A stretch of DNA of 64,000 nucleotides from Caloramator fervidus (GTDB lineage Bacteria > Bacillota > Clostridia > Clostridiales > Caloramatoraceae), in contig NZ_FNUK01000009.1 of NCBI RefSeq assembly GCF_900108045.1, positions 1 to 64,000 of the forward strand, given 5' to 3'. This document shows, piece after piece, positions 45,832 through 54,501 of the stretch. Every line of letters begins with the position of its first letter. Position 1 is the stretch's first letter. The translations under genes were made by a program, and so were the position numbers. The notes beneath the pieces were generated by a model. That model was not told the origin of the DNA and did not search any database. It saw only the letters and a list, made by a program, of their open reading frames with translations.

Positions 45832-47636
45832 TATTCCACCTTCAATACTGCCATAAAAGCTTCTTGTGGAACTTCAACTGTTCCTATTTGCTTCATTCTC
45901 TTTTTTCCTTCTTTTTGCTTTTCAAGAAGCTTTTTCTTTCTAGTTACGTCTCCACCATAGCACTTGGCAAGAACGTCCTTTCTTAAAGCCTTAACTGTTT
46001 CTCTTGCAATTACTTTAGAACCTATAGCTGCCTGTATTGGAATTTCAAATAATTGTCTTGGAATGATTTCCTTTAACTTTTCACAAATTGCCCTTCCTTT
46101 TTGATATGCCTTTTCCCTAGGAACAATTTGTGAAAGAGCATCTACTGGATCTCCATTTAATAGTATATCAAGTTTTACAAGGTCTGATTCTTTATATCCT
46201 ATAAATTCATAATCTAAAGATGCATAACCTTTAGTTCTTGATTTTAAAGAATCAAAGAAATCATAGATTATTTCATTTAAAGGCATTTCATAATGAAGCA
46301 TTACTCTTGTAGTTTCTATATATTCCATATTTTTAAAAACTCCTCTTCTGCTTTGACAAAGCTCCATAACTGCTCCTACATATTCTGAAGGAGTAATTAT
46401 TGTAGCCTTTACATAAGGCTCTTCCATATAATCTATTTCAGTTGGTGAAGGCATGTTAGTGGGATTTGTAAGCTCTATAACTTCTCCATTTTTCTTTATA
46501 ATTCTATATATAACACTTGGAGCAGTTGTTACTATATCTAAATCATATTCCCTCTCTAATCTCTCTTGTATAATCTCCATGTGTAACAATCCTAAAAATC
46601 CGCATCTAAAACCAAAACCTAAAGCAACAGATGTTTCAGGTTCAAATACAAGGGCAGCATCATTAAGCTGTAACTTTTCTAAAGCTTCTTTTAACTCTTC
46701 ATATTTTGAGCTGTCAGTTGGGTAAAAACCACTAAATACCATAGGAACAGCAGGCCTATATCCTGGAAGTGGCTCCTTTGCTTCTCTTTCTGCTTCTGTT
46801 ATAGTATCTCCAACCCTTGCATCTCTAACATTTTTTATGCTAGCACAAACATATCCAACATCTCCTGCCTTTAGCTCAGGAACTTCCATATATTGAGGCC
46901 TAAATATTCCGACCTCTGTAACTTCATATTCCTTTTTAGAAGCCATAAGCTTTATTTTCATTCCTTTTTTAATAGTTCCTTCTTTAACTCTTATATAACA
47001 AATAACCCCTTTGTATGAATCATAATAACTATCAAATATTAAAGCCCTCAATGGTGCATCTTCATCGCCTTCAGGGCAAGGTATTTTTTCTACAATAGCC
47101 TTCAATACATCATCAATACCAATACCTACTTTTGCAGAAATAAGAGGTGCATCTGAACAATCTAAACCTATAACTTCTTCAATTTCTTTTTTAATTTCAT
47201 CTGGCCTTGCGCTTGGAAGATCTATTTTATTAATCACAGGAATTATCTCAAGGTTATGCTCAAGAGCTAAATAACAATTAGCAAGGGTTTGAGCTTGTAT
47301 ACCTTGAGTTGCATCTACAACTAATAAAGCCCCTTCACAGGCAGCTAAACTTCTTGAAACTTCATAATTAAAGTCAACATGACCTGGAGTATCAATAAGA
47401 TTTAAAATATATTCTTCGCCATCCTCCGTTGTATAAACAAGTCTTATAGCCTGTGCTTTTATAGTTATACCTCTTTCCTTTTCAAGTTCCATAGTATCAA
47501 GAACCTGATCTTCCATTTCTCTTTGAGTTAGTGTTCCTGTTTTTTCTATTAATCTATCTGCCAACGTAGATTTTCCATGGTCTATATGAGCTATTATACA
47601 AAAGTTCCTAATTTTCTTTTGTCTATCGCTTGCCAT
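45831..47636 (-). CDS. lepA: Elongation factor 4 (LepA)
   Basis: Ribosome-associated GTPase that promotes back-translocation or aids 30S biogenesis. 601 residues: G1 in [15 protein letters not shown]3 in DTPGHVDF, G4 NKID, domain II, and the LepA-specific C-terminal domain ([16 protein letters not shown]). The start is ATG at 47636 (MASDRQKK), after AGGAGGATATAT; the open frame extends five codons further through that site. It is followed by hemW. Confidence 0.98.
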   Translation of the reverse strand: MASDRQKKIRNFCIIAHIDHGKSTLADRLIEKTGTLTQREMEDQVLDTMELEKERGITIKAQAIRLVYTTEDGEEYILNLIDTPGHVDFNYEVSRSLAACEGALLVVDATQGIQAQTLANCYLALEHNLEIIPVINKIDLPSARPDEIKKEIEEVIGLDCSDAPLISAKVGIGIDDVLKAIVEKIPCPEGDEDAPLRALIFDSYYDSYKGVICYIRVKEGTIKKGMKIKLMASKKEYEVTEVGIFRPQYMEVPELKAGDVGYVCASIKNVRDARVGDTITEAEREAKEPLPGYRPAVPMVFSGFYPTDSSKYEELKEALEKLQLNDAALVFEPETSVALGFGFRCGFLGLLHMEIIQERLEREYDLDIVTTAPSVIYRIIKKNGEVIELTNPTNMPSPTEIDYMEEPYVKATIITPSEYVGAVMELCQSRRGVFKNMEYIETTRVMLHYEMPLNEIIYDFFDSLKSRTKGYASLDYEFIGYKESDLVKLDILLNGDPVDALSQIVPREKAYQKGRAICEKLKEIIPRQLFEIPIQAAIGSKVIARETVKALRKDVLAKCYGGDVTRKKKLLEKQKEGKKRMKQIGTVEVPQEAFMAVLKVE

Positions 47637-47736
47637 ATATATCCTCCTCATAGGTAGAATGCTTTATTTCCTTGGATTTTACTATTTAATAATTATATAT
47701 TAAAATCGACATTATGTAAATAAATGAGAAAACAAG

Positions 47737-48798
47737 TTATTCTATACACTCTGCTAAAACCCTAGCTATTATTTTAGCTGAATTTAAAGCTTCTTCAAGA
47801 GAATTTTCATTTGAACCTACCTCTATAAGAATTATATTTGAAGCTAGATCTTGATTATAATGTATTTTAGACTTTTTATACATTATTCCTCTTGAAAATC
47901 CAGGGTATAAGTAATTAAATTTATCATTTATTTTAGATACTAAAACATTATTTTTAGTATAATTTTTATGTAAAGTATCAACAACAAACATAATTCTTGC
48001 ATACCTCTCGCTTCCTATTACCGCTGTACTTTTATTCCTTGAAACATTAGCATCTCTATGTAAATCTACTATTATCTTAAAGCTATTATATTTTTTTAAA
48101 TACCTTTGAACCGTCGGTCTAGATTTTAAATAAGCTCCTTCTCTTTTAGGAACATCATGAAATGTAGTATCATGAATAACTGATATTCCATATTTTTCTT
48201 CAAGCTCCTTTTTTAATTCTTCGCCAACCCTTATCATATTATAATTAGGATCTACAGTAAAATTAGAACCTTTTCCATCAGGGTTATAAGCCTCAGTAGT
48301 ATGGGTATGATAAATTAAAATCAAAGGTTTTGTAGGATCTAAGTTTCTCTTCTTAGGGGGATTTTCTTTTCTTTCTTTTATGTTAAGTCCTTCACTGGCA
48401 CTGCTCGCATTTTCTTTATCTTCTGTATTTTGTGCTACCCTTGGAATAATAACAACAGGTCCATCTTCCTTAATAGCTAATATTTGTTCTTCTATCTGTC
48501 CCATCACAGGTATGCTAACATTTAAAATACTTCTATAATCTGAAATATCAATTCCTATAAAACTTTTTAATACTATAGAGATTAAATTTATGTCTTCTTC
48601 ATCATCTTCAATACAACAAGAAATTATAGGTATGCTTTGAGATAATAAAAACTCATAAGAATTAGTTTTATATTTCGAATTAAAAATTATAAAACCAATA
48701 GGAAAAATATACGGAATAATTATCCTAAAAAAAGCAAAAAACAATACAAGTTTTGCTAAAACTTCCAAAATTAATTTCCAATCTAACCTCTTATGCAT
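47737..48798 (-). CDS. spoIIP: Stage II sporulation protein P
   Basis: Cell wall hydrolase (amidase and endopeptidase) of the SpoIID-SpoIIM-SpoIIP engulfment machine. About 353 residues with an N-terminal membrane helix (residues 10-35), a linker, and a C-terminal zinc amidase domain: IYHTHTTEAYNPDG near residue 170, IIVDLHRDANVSR near residue 250, and LIEVGSNENSLEEA near residue 325. The second in-frame ATG at 48798 has the better spacing from AAGGGG; the first (48804) is three bases from it. It lies next to gpr, as in Bacillus. Confidence 0.95.
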   Translation of the reverse strand: MHKRLDWKLILEVLAKLVLFFAFFRIIIPYIFPIGFIIFNSKYKTNSYEFLLSQSIPIISCCIEDDEEDINLISIVLKSFIGIDISDYRSILNVSIPVMGQIEEQILAIKEDGPVVIIPRVAQNTEDKENASSASEGLNIKERKENPPKKRNLDPTKPLILIYHTHTTEAYNPDGKGSNFTVDPNYNMIRVGEELKKELEEKYGISVIHDTTFHDVPKREGAYLKSRPTVQRYLKKYNSFKIIVDLHRDANVSRNKSTAVIGSERYARIMFVVDTLHKNYTKNNVLVSKINDKFNYLYPGFSRGIMYKKSKIHYNQDLASNIILIEVGSNENSLEEALNSAKIIARVLAECIE

Positions 48799-48872
48799 CC
48801 CCATCTTCCCCTTTTAAAACTATTCGTAACATTTATATGATTTTATCTTTGATAATAAAACAAAAAATTAAA

Positions 48873-48888
48873 GACACCTTTCGGTGTC
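48873..48888 (-). terminator. gpr terminator
   Basis: GACACC and GGTGTC with a four-base loop are followed by TTTAATTTTTTG on the minus strand, right after the gpr stop. Confidence 0.75.
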
Positions 48889-48892
48889 AAAA

Positions 48893-49870
48893 TTAATGAA
48901 TATACTTATTTATATCCTCAAGCCCAACTCCAGGATGAACAGCAATATTTATAGCATTGGCAATCACTTTAGATATATCCTCAATAAGGCTATCTATTTC
49001 TTTTGGAGTAACCATTAAATCTCCTATATATGGATTTAATATCTGCCTTATTAAAGTATATTTTTCATCTTTGTTTATATTTTTTAACATATTGTAAAAA
49101 TCCTTGTCATTTTGGCTTTGTTTTATTAAAGAATCAATCATAAGATCAATTGTATCATTAGCCAAAGTCGCAGCATCAACTACAGTAGGAACCCCAATTG
49201 CAATTACTGGCACCCCAAGCGTTTTTTGAGATAATTCCATCCTTCTATTTCCAACTCCTGAACCTGGATTTATTCCAGTATCTCCAATTTGAATGGTTGT
49301 AACAACTCTTTCCATCTTTCTGGATGCTAAAGCATCAATGGCAATAATAACATCCGGTTTTACCTTTTCTACAACTCCTTGAATTATTTCTGCAGTTTCT
49401 ATACCTGTAATTCCTAATACTCCCGGCGATATAGCACATACAGGATTTATTCCTTCTTCAAGATACTGTGGCATATACTGTTTTAAATGTCTTGTTATAA
49501 ATAACTTAGATACTACTTTTGGACCTAAAGAATCAGGGGTTACATTCCAGTTACCAAGCCCAACTACTAACACCGTTCCATCTTTTTTTAGATTTATAAG
49601 ATTTGAAAGTTGTTTTGCAAGAGATTTGCCTAATCTATCATGAAATTCTGCATCATAATGCCTTATTTTAGGAACTTCCATAGTAATATAACTACCTATA
49701 GGTTTTCCTATAATCCTTGCCCCTACTTCATCTAAAACCTTTACTATTGTTATTTTTATGTCTTCATCTTCATTATTAACATCAACTGAAACTCCCGGGA
49801 CTTCTCTATTGCTACCTTGTTTATATATTTCTCTTGCTTCTATAGCAAGGTCAGTCCTAACATTAAACAT
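48893..49870 (-). CDS. gpr: Germination protease GPR
   Basis: Aspartic-type endopeptidase (family A25) that degrades small acid-soluble spore proteins at germination. The 325 residues include the N-terminal FNVRTDLAIEARE, where the propeptide of the zymogen is removed, VVGLGNWNVTPDSLGP near residue 95, and IAIDALASRK near residue 178. It is made in the forespore in other spore formers. GAGGGTGGTTAA precedes the ATG. Divergent from rpsT across 224 bases, which hold the rpsT promoter; no convincing sigma-G box was found. Confidence 0.96.
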   Translation of the reverse strand: MFNVRTDLAIEAREIYKQGSNREVPGVSVDVNNEDEDIKITIVKVLDEVGARIIGKPIGSYITMEVPKIRHYDAEFHDRLGKSLAKQLSNLINLKKDGTVLVVGLGNWNVTPDSLGPKVVSKLFITRHLKQYMPQYLEEGINPVCAISPGVLGITGIETAEIIQGVVEKVKPDVIIAIDALASRKMERVVTTIQIGDTGINPGSGVGNRRMELSQKTLGVPVIAIGVPTVVDAATLANDTIDLMIDSLIKQSQNDKDFYNMLKNINKDEKYTLIRQILNPYIGDLMVTPKEIDSLIEDISKVIANAINIAVHPGVGLEDINKYIH

Positions 49871-49983
49871 TTAACCACCCTCTTTAATATTTAAATTCTA
49901 TAATATATAGTTCCCATAATCATATTTCATATACTCTATTTATGAAAAACTTAAAAATATTGTATAAAAAAAACATATTTTGC

Positions 49984-50029
49984 TTGAAAACCAAAATTAT
50001 TAATGTTATAATACTACTTGTTGTAGTAT
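49984..50029 (+). promoter_or_regulatory. rpsT promoter and leader hairpin
   Basis: TTGAAA (49984-49989), a 17-base spacer and TATAAT (50007-50012) precede a perfect 7-bp hairpin ATACTAC and GTAGTAT (50011-50029). The leader of about 75 bases continues with CTCGACCCTTCGCCG. The hairpin overlaps the -10 box and would lie at or just before the transcript start, so it may be a DNA feature and not an RNA one. Confidence 0.65.
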
Positions 50030-50094
50030 GCTCGACCCTTCGCCGTTTCCCCAACTGCTGGCTTAAAGATAAAAATTGTTGAGGAGGGTAGTCA

Positions 50095-50364
50095 ATGGCA
50101 AATATAAAATCAGCTATAAAAAGAATAAAGAAAACACAAAAGAGAACTCTAAGAAATAAAATGGTTAAATCATCAATGAGAACAGCTATTAAAAAGTTCT
50201 TAGCAGCACTTCAAAATGGAAATATGGAAGAAGCAAAGGTTTTACTTGTTGAAGCTATCAAAAAGATTGACAAAGCAGCCGCTAAAGGAGTAATTCACGC
50301 TAACGCAGCAGCAAGATATAAGTCAAGACTTACTTTAAAATTAAACAAAGCTTCAAATCAATAA
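50095..50364 (+). CDS. rpsT: 30S ribosomal protein S20
   Basis: An 89-residue basic protein that binds 16S rRNA early in assembly. It begins [20 protein letters not shown] and carries [24 protein letters not shown], in the conserved C-terminal half. GAGGAGGGTAGTCA precedes the ATG. One of three plus-strand genes, it has its own promoter and terminator and is convergent with holA, a conserved holA/rpsT arrangement. Confidence 0.98.
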   Translation: MANIKSAIKRIKKTQKRTLRNKMVKSSMRTAIKKFLAALQNGNMEEAKVLLVEAIKKIDKAAAKGVIHANAAARYKSRLTLKLNKASNQ

Positions 50365-50365
50365 T

Positions 50366-50391
50366 AAAAAACACCCTTGCGGGTGTTTTTT
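50366..50391. terminator. Bidirectional terminator between rpsT and holA
   Basis: AAAAAACACCC and GGGTGTTTTTT with a TTGC loop give T tracts on both strands. Both stop codons adjoin it. Confidence 0.9.
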
Positions 50392-51418
50392 ATTTACAAA
50401 TATTTAAAATTAAAAGTTCTAATGCAAGTTTTCCATCCTGAATATTCCCAGACTTTATCTTATAATCCGTATCTAAACATAAATTTATATTCCTTATCAA
50501 TTCTTGTTTATTAAACCTTTGATTTTGTATTCTTAAGTTTCTTATAATAAATTTTTTCCTAGCATCTAAAGACAATTTTTTTAAAATTTCTTCTTCTATC
50601 ATCCCCTTATGTCGTTCATCTATTATCTTCATAAGATATAACAGTCTAAATTGTCTTATTATCATTCCCAATATCTTAAGCTCAGGCTCTTTTTGATTTA
50701 TCAAATTATTTAAAATAGATAATGCTATATGGGCCTCTTTTTTACCTATACTATCAACCATTTTAAATATATTGCTTTCCAATGTTTTTGTAACAATATC
50801 ATCTATATGCTTTATAGTAATCCTTGTTTCATCCATTGTATAATCTATAAGTTTTTCTAATTCATTATAAATCTGTTCTGTTGAATAATTTATTGATTCT
50901 AAAAAATAATTAATTTCAGCCTTTCCAATCCTTTTATATTCTTTATTTAAAATTTTATCAATATACAAAGGTAAATCCTGTTTAGTTAATGAAAAGTTGG
51001 CTACACATCCTATTTCTGATACAATCTTACTAATTTGATTTGTAAGATCGATTTGCCCATCATAGCTTAATAAAAGTATAGTATCTGTATCTAAATTTTT
51101 TATAAGCTCAACAATATCTTTAACTTGTATATTATCCAAACTACTCTTTTCATCTTCTCCTTTTACTTTAATCAACTCAAAATTCTTCACATGCACAAGT
51201 TTTTTGCTTAAAAAAAACGTAGAAGTAAAACACGCATTTTTTATATCATCAAAGGAGGATAATTCAAAATCTATTATCCTTAAATCATATCCATTAGATT
51301 GTGAAAAGTCATAAATCTTCTTTATAGCATAATCAATTTTTTTTCTATCTACTCCTCCTACAATAAAAACGTTATTGTTCATTTCTTTAATAAAAGCTTT
51401 TAAATCATTCACTATCAT
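50390..51418 (-). CDS. holA: DNA polymerase III subunit delta
   Basis: Clamp-loader delta subunit, about 342 residues, which opens the beta clamp. Recognisable by NVFIVGGVDRKKIDYAI at the N-terminus, TILLLSYDGQID, the DETRITIKHIDDIV segment near residue 200 and the C-terminal collar-domain stretch LKILGMIIRQFRLLYLMK. The start is ATG at 51418, six bases after AAAGGTG, and it overlaps the end of comEC by 14 bases. comEC-holA order is conserved in Firmicutes. Confidence 0.93.
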   Translation of the reverse strand: MIVNDLKAFIKEMNNNVFIVGGVDRKKIDYAIKKIYDFSQSNGYDLRIIDFELSSFDDIKNACFTSTFFLSKKLVHVKNFELIKVKGEDEKSSLDNIQVKDIVELIKNLDTDTILLLSYDGQIDLTNQISKIVSEIGCVANFSLTKQDLPLYIDKILNKEYKRIGKAEINYFLESINYSTEQIYNELEKLIDYTMDETRITIKHIDDIVTKTLESNIFKMVDSIGKKEAHIALSILNNLINQKEPELKILGMIIRQFRLLYLMKIIDERHKGMIEEEILKKLSLDARKKFIIRNLRIQNQRFNKQELIRNINLCLDTDYKIKSGNIQDGKLALELLILNICK

Positions 51419-53498
51419 TCCAATCACCTTTTACGAAATATTTTTTTCCATTAGTAGAAATTAAAATATTACCATTAACATCTGTTCTATAAAATTTTAT
51501 TCCACTATCCTTTAAATAATCTAAAAGAAGAACAGAAGGATGCCCAAAGTTATTTTTACCTACAGAAATAATAGCATTTCTAAAATGATAATTCTTTATT
51601 GTATCTAACCCCATAGAATTTATTGAACCATGATGAGGCAGCTGAATTATATCATAAACTTTAGATTCTAAATCTATGTTATCTAAATCTGCATCTGATG
51701 GCAACAACATTGAAAAATCCTTATACTTTAAACTTAAAACTAGTGCATTTTCATTTTTATCATCCTTATAAATTATGTTTTGAGGATATAAAACATCTAG
51801 TTCAACATTATCAACTAAAATTTTATCTCCTTTAACAAGATATAAAAAATCAACATTACTTATTTTAAAAGAAGCCGCTACTCTTTTTACATGAAAATTT
51901 TTTAATATATAATCAAATCCTGAAAAATGATCCTTATGGGGGTGTGTTATTATAAACAAGTCTATTTTATTATATCCTCTTTTCTTTATAAATGGAACTA
52001 CTTTAGACTCAGCCGCCAAATAATCTAAATAGCTTGGGCCTGTATCAATTAATATACAATGTCTATTTGGAGTTTCAATAAAAATACTGTCTCCTTGTCC
52101 TACATTTATAAAGCTTATTAATAAATTATTAGGCTTATATAAAATAGATAACAATAATATTGATCCTAAAACATAATTTAAAATCCTCTTATTTTTTAAC
52201 TTAACAAAAACAAAATTGATAATAATCAAAAAATAGTAGGAAAACAAAGTTACATAATTTATATTAAAATAAAACAAAACATTATAATCTTGAATAACCT
52301 TTAAAAAATTTATAAATATTCTTCCTAAATATAAAGGAAAATACAATATAAAATCAAACTCAAAAATAAAATATAAAGTTGTTGATATAAAAGAAGCCAC
52401 TGTTAAAAAAGCAACAAAAGGACTTATTAATATGTTTATCATTAAACTTAATAGTGAAAAGTATCCTCTATACAATAAAACAATCGGAAATGTAAATAAA
52501 AATGTCGAAATAGATGCTGATATATCATCATTATATTTTTTAAAATAAGAGTTTAAAAGTAAAATTCCTAAAGTTGCACCAAAGGAAAATATAAACCCTC
52601 CATTAAAAATCAAAAATATATTTCTAATGAGCATCAATAACATAGCTAAAAACATATTATTAATGCTAGATGATGGTCTTTTCAAAAACCTTGCAATATT
52701 TAAAAAAACAATCATAAGAAATGCCCTTAAAATAGATGCTTCAAAAGCTGCAATAAATACAAAAATAAAACAAATACATAAAGTTAGTATTTTTCTTAAG
52801 ATATAACTAAAGTTTGAAAAAATTTTATTAAAGAATAAATATATTATACCCAAATTAAATCCTGACACAGCCAAAATATGCGTTATTCCAAGTTCATCAA
52901 AAATTTTATAATAATCATCCTCTATATTTTTTGTATAACCAAATAATATTCCAGATAAAAATGCCCCAGATATTTTATCTATATCCAAAAGTTTTTCTAT
53001 CAATCTATATTTGTTCTTTATAAGAAAAGTTATTATATTGTTTTTCTCTTGAACTTTAAAGTTAATAATATTTGCTTTTGCTATAATTCCTTTAGAATAA
53101 TAAAACCTTTTACTATAATTAGGTAATAATAAAATATTAGAATTTACAATTAAATAATCCCCTACCCCTACTCTAGCTTGTTTTAAATTAACCAAAATTT
53201 TATAGTTTTCTTTAAAATTTGTAATTAAAACATTATTGTTATATTTATCTACAACATATCCTTCAACTTTATTAAATCTCATCAATTTATTTATTTTATG
53301 CTCAGTATCCTCATTTTGAAAATAACTTGATATATAACCAAAAACAAAAAAAGCCGCTAAAAACAATGCCAAGCTTCTTTTTCCTAAATAAAAAGTCAAA
53401 AAAAGTGCAGATAAAACTGCACTAATTAAAATTATGTTTTTCGTAAAGTAAAATAAAGCACCAAAAATAAAACATATAACCATGTAAGGAATAAGCAA
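51405..53498 (-). CDS. comEC: ComEC/Rec2 DNA uptake channel protein
   Basis: A protein of about 697 residues with many membrane helices. An N-terminal soluble OB-like part (DUF4131) is followed by the Competence domain (membrane helices, ILFGYTKNIEDDYYKIFDELGITHILAVSG in two parts near residue 200), then a C-terminal metallo-beta-lactamase domain with HPHKDHFSG near residue 500 and LPHHGS near residue 615. It carries single-stranded DNA across the membrane. TTG at 53498 is chosen as start, six bases after GAGGTG; GTG at 53507 is part of that site. No comEA is adjacent, so competence is not established. Confidence 0.94.
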   Translation of the reverse strand: MLIPYMVICFIFGALFYFTKNIILISAVLSALFLTFYLGKRSLALFLAAFFVFGYISSYFQNEDTEHKINKLMRFNKVEGYVVDKYNNNVLITNFKENYKILVNLKQARVGVGDYLIVNSNILLLPNYSKRFYYSKGIIAKANIINFKVQEKNNIITFLIKNKYRLIEKLLDIDKISGAFLSGILFGYTKNIEDDYYKIFDELGITHILAVSGFNLGIIYLFFNKIFSNFSYILRKILTLCICFIFVFIAAFEASILRAFLMIVFLNIARFLKRPSSSINNMFLAMLLMLIRNIFLIFNGGFIFSFGATLGILLLNSYFKKYNDDISASISTFLFTFPIVLLYRGYFSLLSLMINILISPFVAFLTVASFISTTLYFIFEFDFILYFPLYLGRIFINFLKVIQDYNVLFYFNINYVTLFSYYFLIIINFVFVKLKNKRILNYVLGSILLLSILYKPNNLLISFINVGQGDSIFIETPNRHCILIDTGPSYLDYLAAESKVVPFIKKRGYNKIDLFIITHPHKDHFSGFDYILKNFHVKRVAASFKISNVDFLYLVKGDKILVDNVELDVLYPQNIIYKDDKNENALVLSLKYKDFSMLLPSDADLDNIDLESKVYDIIQLPHHGSINSMGLDTIKNYHFRNAIISVGKNNFGHPSVLLLDYLKDSGIKFYRTDVNGNILISTNGKKYFVKGDWNDSE

Positions 53499-53499
53499 A

Positions 53500-53799
53500 T
53501 TACTCACCTCTTATTTTATTTAACATATCAGGAATAGGAGAGGCATCTGTATGATCATTTTTAAGATAATGAAGATCCGCCTTTATATCTACAACATGAC
53601 CATTTTTATTATGTTTTATTCTAACATTATCAAATCTTGCATCATCTTGATATTTCATAAGATAGTTTCCTAATATCTCAACTGCATTATATTCTGTAAC
53701 GCTATCATAAACGCTAAAATATTCATCCTCTGGAATTTGCAATGTTATTTCATAAAGTCCATCTCTTTGTATTCTTCTTTCTCTTATCCTATTTAACAT
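53500..53799 (-). CDS. Hypothetical protein upstream of comEC
   Basis: I do not recognise this 99-residue soluble protein. It has a basic start (MLNRIRERRIQRDG), then alternating strands and helices with many acidic and aromatic residues; no cysteines, signal peptide or membrane segment. The start is ATG at 53799, after GGAGGTGAAGAT; the open frame reaches 53838 without support. Its stop (53500) is one base from the comEC start, so the two are likely co-translated. The compact beta-alpha pattern could be a small regulatory or nucleic acid binding fold, which is only a guess. Confidence 0.7.
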   Translation of the reverse strand: MLNRIRERRIQRDGLYEITLQIPEDEYFSVYDSVTEYNAVEILGNYLMKYQDDARFDNVRIKHNKNGHVVDIKADLHYLKNDHTDASPIPDMLNKIRGE

Positions 53800-53859
53800 A
53801 TCTTCACCTCCATTTTTAACTATTAATATTTTTACCACATTTTTTTATAAATAAACAAA

Positions 53860-53893
53860 AAGTGCCCAAAAGGCAAAAGCCTTTTAGGCACTT
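53860..53893 (-). terminator. ECF gene terminator
   Basis: AAGTGCCTAAAAGG pairs with CCTTTTGGGCACTT (one mismatch) on the minus strand, followed by TTTGTTTATTT. It lies directly after the stop of the ECF S component gene. Confidence 0.85.
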
Positions 53894-53896
53894 ACA

Positions 53897-54391
53897 TTAT
53901 CTATTTAATAACATCTTGATAGGCCTTATTAATATAATGGCTACTAGAGCGCTTGCCAATCCTTGAACTAAGTTACCAAAAATTGCAGCAGTTGCTGTTA
54001 AATATCCGTATATTAAAGTTTCATAAATAAAATATCCTAAAACCATCCATAATCCAGCTATTATATATGAAAAATAATATAAAAATGTATTTGAGCTTTC
54101 CCTTGATTTATTATATAAAACTCCTGAAATAAAACCTTCTAAACCTTTAATTACAAAAGTTGCTGGTGCATAAATATTATAACCTAATGATATATCTGCT
54201 AATGCAGAACCCAATCCACCAGAAATAAAGCCTATTTTATCACCAAATATACTTGAAATAATAAAAATAAAAATATCCCCAAAATTAATATAACCTTTAA
54301 CATAAGGAATTTTTATAGCAATCGTTGCTACAAAAACAAGAGCTATACCTAATCCTGAATAAATAATGTTTTTTAATTTTTCATCCTTCAT
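53897..54391 (-). CDS. ECF transporter S component, substrate unknown
   Basis: A 164-residue integral membrane protein with about five to six helices, of the COG4720/ECF-ribofla_trS type. The segment FISGGLGSALADISLGY near residue 60 and FVIKGLEGFISGVLY near residue 80 are typical for vitamin-type S components. No EcfA or EcfT genes are adjacent, so it must use a shared energising module. The start is ATG at 54391, after AGGAGGGGTTCT. A 16-bp palindrome just upstream suggests a dedicated repressor. Possible substrates are a vitamin or a vitamin precursor; the sequence does not decide. Confidence 0.87.
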   Translation of the reverse strand: MKDEKLKNIIYSGLGIALVFVATIAIKIPYVKGYINFGDIFIFIISSIFGDKIGFISGGLGSALADISLGYNIYAPATFVIKGLEGFISGVLYNKSRESSNTFLYYFSYIIAGLWMVLGYFIYETLIYGYLTATAAIFGNLVQGLASALVAIILIRPIKMLLNR

Positions 54392-54402
54392 AGAACCCCT
54401 CC

Positions 54403-54418
54403 TATTGTATCGATACAA
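54403..54418 (-). promoter_or_regulatory. Palindromic operator before the ECF S component gene
   Basis: ATTGTATCGATACAAT is a perfect 16-bp palindrome immediately upstream of the ribosome binding site. A TTGACA (54470-54465) with -10 candidates TATTAT (54448-54443, 16-base spacer) or TATATT (54445-54440, 19-base spacer) lies further upstream, so the palindrome would be 15-30 bases into the transcript. It may be a repressor site or, in RNA, a hairpin masking translation. Confidence 0.6.
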
Positions 54419-54479
54419 TTTTTAAGTTACAACTTCATTAATATAATATTAAAAATTTCTAAATTGTCAACAAAAAAAT

Positions 54480-54501
54480 AGGCTGCATTTTAATGCAGCC
54501 T
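54480..54501 (-). terminator. P-type ATPase gene terminator
   Basis: AGGCTGCAT and ATGCAGCCT enclose a four-base loop, followed by TATTTTTTTG on the minus strand. The stop codon lies at its edge. Confidence 0.9.

Noticed and set aside
51900-53400. Possible second gene or frameshift within comEC
   Set aside because: The frame is continuous, and membrane plus metallo-beta-lactamase domains are the normal ComEC layout.
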